This document shows, piece by piece, positions 1 through 7,141 of a DNA stretch of 13,018 nucleotides (its first letter is position 1; each line of letters opens with the position of its first letter). Location of the stretch: positions 3,460 to 16,477 of the forward strand of contig PDHQ01000552.1 of NCBI GenBank assembly GCA_003339415.1, read 5' to 3'. The notes beneath the pieces were generated by a model. The model had not been told where the DNA came from, made no database searches, and saw only the letters and a program-made list of their open reading frames with translations. The position numbers and the translations under genes are program-made. The DNA comes from Ophiocordyceps camponoti-saundersi (nom. inval.). Its lineage: Eukaryota > Ascomycota > Sordariomycetes > Hypocreales > Ophiocordycipitaceae.

Positions 1-60
1 TTTTTGGGTTCTCCTTGGGTTTTTTGTTAACTGTTTTTTTTTTTTTACGGCCAATGATAA

Positions 61-86
61 GGGGGGGGGGGGGGGGGGGGGGGGGG
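61..86. repeat. Poly-G tract, 26 G
   Basis: Twenty-six consecutive G follow a T13 run at 34-46. Pure G runs this long are rare in fungal DNA and are prone to slippage and G-quadruplex formation. It lies within 90 bases of the window edge, so it may mark where an assembly broke down. An assembly or sequencing artefact is a real alternative. Confidence 0.9.
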
Positions 87-116
87 CGGATAGTCCACTA
101 CGCTAATAATCTAAAT

Positions 117-162
117 CTACCACGCGGATAATCTACCACGCGGACAATCTAAGTCCGCGTGG
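117..162. repeat. Tandem 16-mer plus 10-bp hairpin (CCACGCGGA motif)
   Basis: Two adjacent 16-bp units (117-132 and 133-148) share ctaccacgcgga and differ at one base. The second unit also forms a perfect 10-bp inverted repeat with 153-162 (ccacgcggac against gtccgcgtgg) around a 7-base spacer. A degenerate relative of the unit may lie at 95-110. The CpA and TpG in these units have survived, unlike most of the window. No protein-binding role can be inferred from sequence alone. Confidence 0.7.
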
Positions 163-167
163 ACAAT

Positions 168-189
168 CCTAGGTATATGCCTACCTAGG
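168..189. repeat. 8-bp CCTAGGTA hairpin
   Basis: cctaggta (168-175) and tacctagg (182-189) are perfect reverse complements with a 6-base loop. A related CCTAGG-centred imperfect palindrome lies at about 823-882. Such TA-rich palindromes are easily made by C-to-T mutation on both strands, so a function is not implied. Confidence 0.5.
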
Positions 190-1056
190 TACTAGTTAGA
201 AGGGTATCTATACTATATAGGTAGGTAGCTAGTTAGGGTCCGTAGTTAATCTAAAGGTAATAAAGGTAAGCAGATACTCGGGAATAGAAGTAGAACGGAT
301 TATAATCTTACTAATAGTGCCGGGTAATTATAACTATAAACGGTAAATATAGGCTAACGATTATATTAGGCAGTCGGTTAAGATAGAGAGGTTAAAAAGG
401 TGATAGAGATAGGAGAATTAAGGAGACGATAGAGATAGAGAGGTTAAAAAGGTGACGGAGATAGAGAGGTTAAGGAGGTAACGGAGATAGGTATTCAGGG
501 GTAGGTTATCTAAGATAGAAAGTTAATAGCGTCTCTTGCCTTGCCCTAACCTTACACTATTAGTTAAGAGAGGTAGAGGTAGGTACTAACTAAGATAAGA
601 GAAGGATATTATTATATTCTATATATAGGCTAAGTATTAATATAGAGACCTATTATATTAGGTAGGTGCCTTAGGTATACCTTTACGGGAGAGGTAAGTA
701 GATATATAATACTATCCGGTAAGGCAGAGAGCAGAGGATATATAGGGGTGATTTATTCGGAAGATAGAAGGTAAGTCGATACTTACTAGGTAAGCTGCGT
801 CTTATAAAAATTAATACCTATAAGGCCTGCCTAGCCTACCTATCTACCTAGGTACTACCTAAGTAGGCAGGTTAGGTAAGAGGTAGAAGTTAGGACGGCA
901 GGGATATACTACTTAAAGGATAATAGAGATATAGACTTGCCTACTTAATGCTTATAGCTATTTAACCTGCTATTTAACCTAAATAGTATTATTCTTACTA
1001 AGGCGGATAATATAAACCTTAGTAGGCTTAATTATATTAAGTCTAATAATAACTAG
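190..1056. other. Gene-free low-complexity stretch
   Basis: No convincing gene is visible. The stretch is rich in TAG, TAA and GTA and contains the 26-bp tandem repeat at 381-491 and an imperfect CCTAGG-centred palindrome near 823-882. From about 780 the frame that becomes open at 1057 already has somewhat fewer stops, all TAA or TAG, so a decayed coding region may begin here. Its start cannot be set. Confidence 0.5.
381..491. repeat. 26-bp tandem repeat, four copies plus a partial fifth
   Basis: Four units of exactly 26 bases occupy 381-406, 407-432, 433-458 and 459-484, and each begins agata. Units 1, 3 and 4 begin agatagagaggttaa; unit 2 is more diverged. A partial fifth copy begins at 485. 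The period is not a multiple of three, which argues against in-frame protein repeats. It is best read as a minisatellite. Confidence 0.85.
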
Positions 1057-1710
1057 CTTATTATAACGATATGCTACCCGGTGCAGGCTAAGATTATAGT
1101 CTCTTTCGTTAAGTATATCGATAGGGGTAAGAAAGATAAAGATATAACGGTCGTCGATTTCGTGGATAAAGATCTGGTTAACTTATCTAAGAAAGCTATT
1201 CGAGTATCTTACGTAGTCACCTCTAAAGAAGATATAACGTCGCAAGTCCCTATAAAAGGCATATTAGCGTTATCGCCTATTATAGGTATAGAGAGGTTAA
1301 TACCTATCTATAAAGGTGAACTTATTAGACTACTAGACTCGCTTATTGCCGAAGCGATAGATCTTAGGAAGGCTATAGTGCTTAATATATGCTATGCGCA
1401 AGGTCTCGCGGAATCGCTAAGATATTTTATTATGCTTCGTAAGCAGTATATTACCTTAATTTACCTAATAAGCCGTGGAGCGGATAATACGAATAGGGAT
1501 CTATCCGATCACCGTTGCTCGACGGTGGCCGCTATTAGAGAGAGGATTTTTTTTTTTTATATATGCAATAATAACGATAAGGAAGCAATAAGGGTAATAA
1601 GGGTAATAAGGGTAATAAGGGTGATAAGGGTAATAAGGGTAATAAGGGTAATAAGGGTAATAAGGATAATAAGGACGATAAGGGTAATAATAATAATAAG
1701 GAAGCAATAA
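1057..1710 (+). pseudogene. Unrecognised decayed reading frame
   Basis: Frame 1 is free of stops from just after the TAG at 1054-1056 to 1710. The first two-thirds (to about 1545) reads as mixed, protein-like sequence, for example DITVVDFVDKDLVNLSKK. From about 1590 it is only the translation of a 9-bp repeat (Arg-Val-Ile repeated), because nine is a multiple of three. I see no fungal start: GTG at 1081 is the first bacterial-style start, and the ATG at 1071 is in another frame. Upstream, frame 1 is broken only by TAA and TAG, so this is probably the best-preserved part of a longer dead gene or transposon ORF. I recognise no domain and assign no function. Confidence 0.35.
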
Positions 1711-1740
1711 GGGCGATAAGGGTGATGAGGATAATAAGGA
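1590..1740. repeat. 9-bp GGGTAATAA tandem array
   Basis: About ten near-perfect units of agggtaata run from 1590 to about 1685 and then decay into (TAA)n and aagg-type variants by about 1740. Because the period is nine, all frames stay open if the unit lacks a stop in that frame, giving Arg-Val-Ile on the plus strand and Tyr-Pro-Tyr on the minus strand. The stop-free minus-strand frames here are products of the repeat, not genes. Confidence 0.85.
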
Positions 1741-1817
1741 AGAAGAATAGGAAGATAGAAAGGTTAGATAAAAAATCCGATTTTATTTTCCTTACGGTTG
1801 CTGCTAGGAGGTATGCC

Positions 1818-1853
1818 TTAGGTGCCCGTCGCGGGTTTGCACCCGGCACCTAA
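1818..1853. other. GC-rich nested hairpin
   Basis: ttaggtgcc (1818-1826) pairs perfectly with ggcacctaa (1845-1853). Inside it gggt (1833-1836) pairs with accc (1841-1844) around ttgc. It keeps GpCpA and TpGpC and is more GC-rich than its surroundings. It could be a remnant of an element end or a structured RNA; it has no T-tract, so it is not a typical terminator. Confidence 0.5.
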
Positions 1854-2394
1854 TAGCTGCTAGCTGCCCTTAGAGTATAGAAGAGCTAGTAAGGCCTATA
1901 AGGTAGTAGCTTAGAACCTTAGGCTATTAACTTTACTAAGCGCCGTTTGCAACTACTATCTAAGAGGTAGGGCTTTAGCTTAACTAGCAAAATAATAAAA
2001 AAAAACGAACACGTAGAATCTTTACGCTATAGGTTTTTTCTATATTTTTTTCTATTTCTCGAATTTATGCGGTTATATATTAGGGAAAAAAACACAGACC
2101 TAAACTTATTACCCCTCTGCACTACACTATCTCACTTACTTAGTTACTTACTTACCTATTCACTCTCTTATCTTCCTTATAATAATACTATCTCTTATAT
2201 ATTCTATTACCCTTCGCGACTTATAATATCTAGCCGCGGTGGCTCTATAGCGGGCCGTGGCTAAGGCAGTGTACGAGGTCGAGGCGGCAGTTCTGGCCGC
2301 GGCGGCTATAGTATCCCGTAGACGCTAGACCGGTAATCGGGTAGTTTCTAGCAGGTGCCTATTAATCCGCAGCTCTAAAGCTAAGGTAGCCGTA

Positions 2395-2452
2395 GTATAT
2401 TCTCGCCGCAGCCCGAGTCCTAGGGAGGTAATAGCGGTATATTCTCGACGCA
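2395..2452. repeat. 16-bp direct repeat, 42-bp period
   Basis: gtatattctcgccgca at 2395-2410 recurs with one mismatch at 2437-2452, with gtatattctcg shared exactly. It lies in the less mutated island. Two copies are too few for an array; it may be a small duplication or paired sites. Confidence 0.6.
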
Positions 2453-2694
2453 CCACCTTACTATGCCTAGACCTGGCAGTTATAGTGCCTTTAAGCAGGA
2501 AGAATAGCCTACTATAACTCCCGTTATCTATAGTCTCCTAAAGGCCTAGGGCAAGAAGTCTCTAGATATGCTAGATATACTTAGTTACCGTTATTAATTT
2601 ATTTTTCTTTATAACGTATTCTTTATAGATAATATCTTAAAGGCTTTCCTAGGAGTAAACCTTACGCTAGCGGATATTTAGAGTCTTCGTAATA

Positions 2695-3175
2695 AGGCCT
2701 AGGGGTACTATAACGACTATTAGAACAAGTTCCTCTAGCAGGGCCTTTACCGCTAGCCCCCCCTATAAAGAAGACTAGACCCGACGAGATATCTAAAAGC
2801 AAATAGGTAGTGACCGAAATAGCGGTGAATTATAAAAGACGTATTAAGCGCCGAGCGTAGTATAAGCTTTAGATATCGCTTTTAGAAAGGACTTTATCGT
2901 AAGTTATCTATGCTTACGCTTTTAGGAATAACTATAAGCTAGTTATAAGATAGCGTTTATAGAAAAGTGGAAATATACTACGTTACGACGGTTAGCCGGT
3001 TAGTGGCGAGAGGCTATAGTTTATATCGGCTAGTATTCCGTAGCTCGGGCGATACGAGATAAGAAGAGTAAGTTTCTCGTTCGCCGAAGAGGCGGTTAGC
3101 CTAATTATATAGGTAAGAGATATTTACGACGAAGATAGTTTATAAATCGGTGCTAGGTAGTGCTATATTTACTAG
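2695..3175 (+). pseudogene. Unrecognised decayed coding region
   Basis: Frame 1 is relatively stop-poor over about 160 codons, and its stops are TAG or TAA only. The middle part is Lys, Arg, Leu and aromatic rich and looks helical, for example ALDIAFRKDFIVSYL near 2855-2900 and ARAIRDKKSKFLVRR near 3050-3095. It could be a fragment of a transposon Gag or transposase, but no diagnostic motif is visible. There is no usable start. It ends before the tRNA-like relic on the opposite strand. That this is coding at all is an inference from the stop pattern. Confidence 0.3.
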
Positions 3176-3455
3176 ACAAATACCTAGGGTATAATTCCCT
3201 ATAAAGAGGCTCTAGCTTCGTCGTTCTTAGACGCCTACTTAACACCGCTATAATTTGCGAATTAGTTTTCAGATTAATAATATAGACGGTTATAGTAAAC
3301 TTACGGGCATAGGATTAGTTCTAGCGAGTAGTAGTTCTAACAAAATCGACGGTACCGGCTAGAGACTATTTAAGATTATTAGTCGCCCTAGCTTAGTTAG
3401 AATAAGTATATTTTAGGGGTATAACCTAGTCTAGGCTTCACGGTAAAAATACTAG

Positions 3456-3537
3456 TGCCCTACGCCGGATTTAAACCGACTATCTAGCTTAAGAGAGACC
3501 GAGATCTTAAGACGCTCGACCACTACCGAAGGAGGGC
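3456..3537 (-). tRNA. tRNA-like relic (type II size), probably a pseudogene
   Basis: Read on the minus strand, 82 bases have tRNA geometry. A 7-base acceptor arm GCCCTCC (3537-3531) pairs at six of seven positions with GTAGGGC (3463-3457), followed by a discriminator A. Directly abutting is a T-arm of exactly 5+7+5 bases (3480-3464) whose loop TTTAAAT matches the canonical TTCAAAT with one C-to-T change at CpA, the local mutation. An A-box-like AGTGGTCGAGC follows the acceptor. The size fits a Leu or Ser tRNA. However, the D-stem does not pair, and the anticodon region forms a 7-bp CTTAAGA/TCTTAAG stem with a 10-base loop instead of a normal arm. An AAG (Leu) anticodon is possible but unsupported by stem pairing. 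It could also be the head of a tRNA-derived SINE. Confidence 0.4.
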
Positions 3538-3584
3538 TATTATTATAATTAACGCGGTTATAATAGACGACACCGTTAGGAGCG

Positions 3585-3767
3585 AAGGAGTGATGCATTC
3601 GCCGCCGCGGGTCTATTAGATATGCTAGCCTTTATTATTCTTACTACTAACGCGGTAACGATCGTTAAGGACCGTGGCGGTAAATATCGACGATAACCGC
3701 GTTAATAATAAGAATAAGAAAGGCTAGCATAACTAATAGACGCGCGGCGGCGAATGTACCACTCCTT
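3585..3767. repeat. Inverted repeat with two 72-bp arms (MITE-like hairpin)
   Basis: The left arm 3585-3656 and right arm 3696-3767 are reverse complements across all 72 bases with no gap and seven mismatches (about 90 percent). The 39-base centre is 3657-3695. The arms begin aaggagtg and meet the centre at aacgcggt. A third copy of aacgcggt sits just outside at 3551. I see no clear target-site duplication. It may be a miniature inverted-repeat element, the paired ends of a larger deleted DNA transposon, or the junction of two head-to-head copies. It starts 48 bases beyond the tRNA-like relic and about 190 bases before the copia Gag remnant. Confidence 0.8.
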
Positions 3768-3956
3768 TAACCCCGATAGAGTTGTCGGTTATAGACGCGT
3801 CGATAACGAGAGTAAGAGAAGTGATTTTTTTTTTATCTTTATTTATACCCGAGGGCTGCCTTAAGTATTATATACGAAAGGATACGTACTTATTCGAAGT
3901 AATTCCGACGGATAGGAATAATAATACTAAGATTAAATAAAAGAATAATACGAATA

Positions 3957-5058
3957 ATAAAGTTAGCGTTAAAATACTCGCGATATCTAATTAACGGGTT
4001 CCTCGATATATTTAAGTACCGGGAGAAATCGTTATATTAAAGCGCGGAGACCTATGCCCGTATAACTTTATACGAAGTAACGCCGATATAGGAATTATTA
4101 ATAGCCCCTATAACGATCCCTATAAGCCCGGCTTTCGTATTACGCCGCGTACGACTAGTTTAGGATAGGCTAATTACGCACGAGAAGGTTATAGCTTTTA
4201 GTAAGGGATAGTAGAAGGACTAGAACTGTTCGAGGCGACCGTACGATATCTGCACGTTAAAGCTAAGCTATTTATATCGTACCGCTGAAGGATTAGCATA
4301 AGCGGAAGATTAGTACCACGCCGTCTTTCCGGATATTTTTAAAGGGCCCGCGTAATCGTACTACCTCTATTATATAGGACCTGATAAGACTTAGGACGAG
4401 ATCTAGTCGATAGCCGATTCGTATCTTAATACGGGAAAGAATCGTGCGGAATACCGGATAAGATAGACCGGCACGAGGTCTGCTATAAAATAAGGAAAAT
4501 TCCCTAAGAAATTAATGCCCGAAGTCCTCGAAGAACTTATTAGGAAGATATAACTCGTATAGGATACCCTCGGCGAAGTAGCGGCTAAAGTTTACGCCGC
4601 GATAATAAGAGCGTGCCGTGGCGTAGTAGATAATACTCGTTACTCGTTAACTAGATATCCTCTTACGAAGTTTATTTTTTTTTTTATTTTTTTTATTCTT
4701 TTTTTCTATTCCTCGTACGGGTATATATATTACGATATTACTACGAATAGAGGGAATTAGTCGGGCGGATTCCCTAGTTACCGTATAAATTGCCCTTATA
4801 GAATTTTAGTATAGGGAAACTTAAGTAAGTTCGCTTCGATAAACGTTGCACGTTTCCTTATACGAAGAAGCGCTACTTTATCTACGAGAAGAAGATTACT
4901 AGTTAATAAATTATAAGGAAGACGAATTCGATACGTGCCTCCTCGAATATAAAGGACACGACGATAGTATTAATAAATCGTTATACGAAGAGGAGGGCGC
5001 TACTAAAGAAGCCGCGAAATTCGTCCTCTCGAGTGCTTTTTTATATCAATTTATAAGG
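3957..5058 (+). pseudogene. gag: Ty1/copia Gag remnant
   Basis: Gag would form the virus-like particle that packages element RNA. From about 3957 to 4680 frame 3 is stop-poor, with recognisable Gag pieces: SYLNTGKNRAEYR (about 4410-4450), KKLMPEVLEELIRKI (about 4507-4551) and IIRACRGV (4602-4625), matching the helical core and the conserved Ala-Cys-Arg-Gly of this family. A T-rich tract at 4674-4715 disturbs the frame. A Cys-containing piece in frame 2 at about 4838-4900 (KRCTFPYTKKRY) lies where the zinc knuckle belongs, but its spacing is poor. The C-terminal region is in frame 1: DEFDTCLLEYKG (4921-4956), then KEAAKFVLSSAFLYQF (5005-5052), a typical acidic end. At least two frame changes and many TAG/TAA stops are present. 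The N-terminus is not defined. Family assignment rests on my recollection of fungal copia Gag and should be moderately reliable. Confidence 0.55.
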
Positions 5059-5099
5059 TAGATATTTTCGCACGGCAGGCCGTACGACGGGGCAGTTAA

Positions 5100-6083
5100 G
5101 TCTTCGTCGCCGATACCTATCGTAGGGAGTACTATAAATAGCTTTACGACATTATCGCCCGCAAACTTCTCGATCGTCGGCAAGGATTAGAGGCGCTTAT
5201 AGAATTTAACTACGGACGAGTTTACCTTAAGGGTAATAGTATTACCTTAAAATAGAAGGGACGGGCATAGGCATTGCAGATTATTAGCCCGGCCGAGCAG
5301 GACGCGCCGCAGGTATACCTTCCGTAACGCGAGCGAGACGCGTAGATCCTATCTATTTGCTAGCCCGAAATAAGGACGACCTCTCGGCTACTACCCGAGT
5401 CTAGACCCCGAAAAAGGAGGACTCGACGCCTTAAATAACCGCGTACGACGGTATATAGGGAAGTCCGATCGAGTACTAGGCTCTATCCCTCTCGACCCCC
5501 TTCGTACGAAGCTCTAGATATTTAGCGAGGGCTAGTTTGCGGATAATAAGGACCTATACTAGTAGATAGGATTCGTTATCGTTCTAGGTAAGGAGATAGC
5601 TCGTACGGAGACCGAAGTCTCTATCTACGGTAATATTAGGCTTTAGTCCTCGGGGAAGTATAAGATAGTAATAGGAAGCGTGCCTGCGGGCGAACTATAC
5701 GATATCGTACGAGTGGTTAATAGTAGTATCGCCCTTAACGCCGCGGTTAAGAAGATTATAAGAAGCTTATAGCTGCCGGAGTCCGTCTAGAGCCTTATAC
5801 GGAGTAATAATCGCTCTAGCTACCTTATTAACCTAGGTAGTATAAGATAGAAGAGGCTTATAATCGATATAATAAGCTTATATAAATTATATAAAAGGAA
5901 GAAAATTGCCGCGATATTCTAGATCGATAGGAAAAAAACAATCCGGCCGAGGCTATAACGAAGAAAGGTCGTAATAATACTCTCGGACGACTAGTTAAAA
6001 TAAATAAGATAACGGTTAGGATAGAAGCAGTTGCCGAAGTGATCCCGCCGCGGGCGCCTATAAAAGTAATTTCTACGGATTAA
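5100..6083 (+). pseudogene. pol: Ty1/copia Pol C-terminus: end of reverse transcriptase plus RNase H
   Basis: The encoded part would finish reverse transcription and degrade the RNA strand. Frame 3 (about 5100-5369) carries EFNYGRVYLKGNSITL (from 5202) and an IC*PE remnant (5355-5369), both typical of the reverse-transcriptase thumb of fungal copia. The frame changes between 5369 and 5400. Frame 1 then gives LDALNNR, the RNase H block FADNKDL (5536-5556), IGFVIVL (5566-5586) and GELYD (5689-5703). Within the A7 run at 5932-5938 it shifts back to frame 3 for NNPAEAITKKGRN (5937-5975), the usual copia Pol ending, and stops at TAA 6081-6083. Acidic residues expected in RNase H look altered: Glu in the first block, Asn in the third, Glu in NPAE. 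Only the Glu of GELYD is clearly kept. Identification is firm; the protein is inactive. Confidence 0.85.
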
Positions 6084-6192
6084 ATATTAGCGCCGCCTCC
6101 CGCCCTTACTAGTTGTCCGATAACGTAGTCGGCGACGCAGGCGCCGGCGTGCGATAACGGCGGCGTACCCGAGGAGGGGCGAGAGGCTCGTC

Positions 6193-6193
<1 letters not shown>

Positions 6194-6231
<38 letters not shown>

Positions 6232-6360
6232 GTCCTCCTTATACTTACCGTCGTCGTCCTCCTCTTTATCGTTATCTTCTTCGTCTTCGTCATCTTCGTT
6301 ATTATCTACGTTTTCGTCGTTATCCTTATCTTCGTCTATATTATTATTGTCGTCGTCCTA
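6194..6360 (-). repeat. (TTA)n array and Asp/Glu/Asn-coding low complexity
   Basis: 6194-6231 is a pure TTA/ATT trinucleotide array (about 12.7 units). It continues into imperfect tcg/tct/tat triplets to 6360. Read on the minus strand this gives a long Asp/Glu/Asn/Lys-rich stretch, first acidic and then poly-Asn; on the plus strand it is only Ile/Val/Phe/Leu. Acidic linkers like the minus reading occur in transposon polyproteins, including between integrase and reverse transcriptase of copia elements, but triplet slippage alone could make the same pattern. It lies just beyond the copia Pol stop. Confidence 0.7.
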
Positions 6361-7141
6361 GGTACGATAATAATCGCACGCGCTCCCGCGGGAGTCCTAA
6401 ATATACGACGCGCACGCGCCCCTTTAGTAGCCGCGTACGCGCTGGCAGCTAGAGAAGGGAATACTCCCTCGCCGGAGGCACCGACGACCGTAGGGCCCCT
6501 AAGCAGGGAACCGACCGGCAGCTTAGATAATAATCGCCCGGTAGTAAGATAGACGACGGACTACCTTAGCGATAAGCTTAACGGGGGTCTCGCCCGGGCG
6601 TAGGCGAAGAGTAATATCGTATAACGTCCTAGAGAGGTAGAAACGTTCCTCGTCCTACCGTATAATTAGCAGATATTTACTAAAGTATACCGTACGAAGG
6701 AGATATATATAAAGACGGCAGCCTAAAGAAATTTAGCCCTAACTTCGTCGTCTAAGCCGAGAGTAATAGTAACGAGCCTATTAGAGAGGGGCAAGCGACC
6801 GAGCATAGTAGCGATAGATATTTTTTTTTCCCCCCCCTCGTCGTCGTCGTTATTCTGCTTCTGCTTATCTTTATTCTTCGTGCGACGAAACTACTACCGC
6901 TAATAGTACTAATACTAATAATAATAGTAATAGTAGTATTTCGAGGTTACTACTATTTCTGCGGAGGATAAAAAGGGAAGAAATTTTCTCTCGTACGGAA
7001 GAGAGAGGAGGGCAACCTTCCTACCGTATAAGCCTGCGAGCTGCGAACGATAACTTACGAGTTGCTACCGCCTAGCAGGATAACTCTATCCTAGGTACCG
7101 GTAAGCATAGCATCTATAGATATTTTTTTAGGTTTATAAGA
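6361..7141. other. Stop-poor but unassigned segment with hairpins
   Basis: Frame 1 on the plus strand has few stops from 6361 to about 6894, but so does its exact mirror frame on the minus strand, so the coding strand cannot be chosen. The plus reading contains a Pro/Thr/Ser-rich piece (TPSPEAPTTVGPLSREP, about 6455-6505). The minus reading would join the acidic run at 6194-6360. There is a T9C8 run at 6821-6837 and a perfect 10-bp hairpin aatagtagta/tactactatt (6929-6938 and 6948-6957). No gene is recognised. Confidence 0.35.

Larger units (their letters stand above)
1790..2510. other. Patchy island of weaker CpA depletion, no gene seen
   Basis: CpA and TpG are clearly commoner here than in the flanks. 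Examples are about seven TpG in 1795-1870, six CpA in the pyrimidine-rich block at 2085-2170, and about eleven CpA plus TpG in 2330-2480. Between these patches (1870-2080) the mutated pattern returns. RIP acts on repeated DNA, so this may be single-copy or recently inserted sequence between repeats. A stop-free run of 65 codons starts at the ATG at 2067, but it is made of cttact-type repeats and I do not call it a gene. Confidence 0.45.
3957..6083 (+). mobile_element. Decayed, internally deleted Ty1/copia retrotransposon
   Basis: In order on the plus strand are a Gag remnant, a possible Gag zinc-knuckle area, the Gag C-terminal acidic region, then the end of reverse transcriptase and an RNase H domain. 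This is the layout of fungal Ty1/copia Gag-Pol with protease, integrase and most of reverse transcriptase absent. A full element of this kind would need roughly 2.5-3 kb more between the two parts. I could not find matching long terminal repeats on either side. A purine-rich patch gaggaggggcgagag at about 6172-6186 could be a polypurine tract, but that is a guess. Frame changes and TAG/TAA stops show it is dead. Confidence 0.7.

Noticed and set aside
117..491. CRISPR-like array
   Set aside because: Units are directly adjacent without unique spacers, and the DNA is eukaryotic in character.
1081..1083. GTG start codon for the open frame at 1057-1710
   Set aside because: The window is fungal by its mutation pattern and copia relic; GTG is not a normal nuclear start there and the frame is open upstream of it.
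1590..1700. Telomeric repeat
   Set aside because: The unit GGGTAATAA is not the fungal TTAGGG; the similarity is limited to a TAAGGG substring in each unit.
1501..1849. Minus-strand open frames coding Tyr-Pro-Tyr and Leu-Pro-Leu repeats
   Set aside because: They are the antisense of the 9-bp GGGTAATAA array; the repeat period keeps frames open without any coding constraint.
2067..2264. 65-codon plus-strand ORF from ATG 2067
   Set aside because: Its body is a pyrimidine-rich cttact repeat, it shows no domain, and its short length is explained by low TAG/TAA density in the less mutated island.
6087..6293. Minus-strand frame with a poly-Ile tract
   Set aside because: It is a shifted reading of the trinucleotide array at 6194-6231 and nearby Arg-coding CG triplets; low complexity only.
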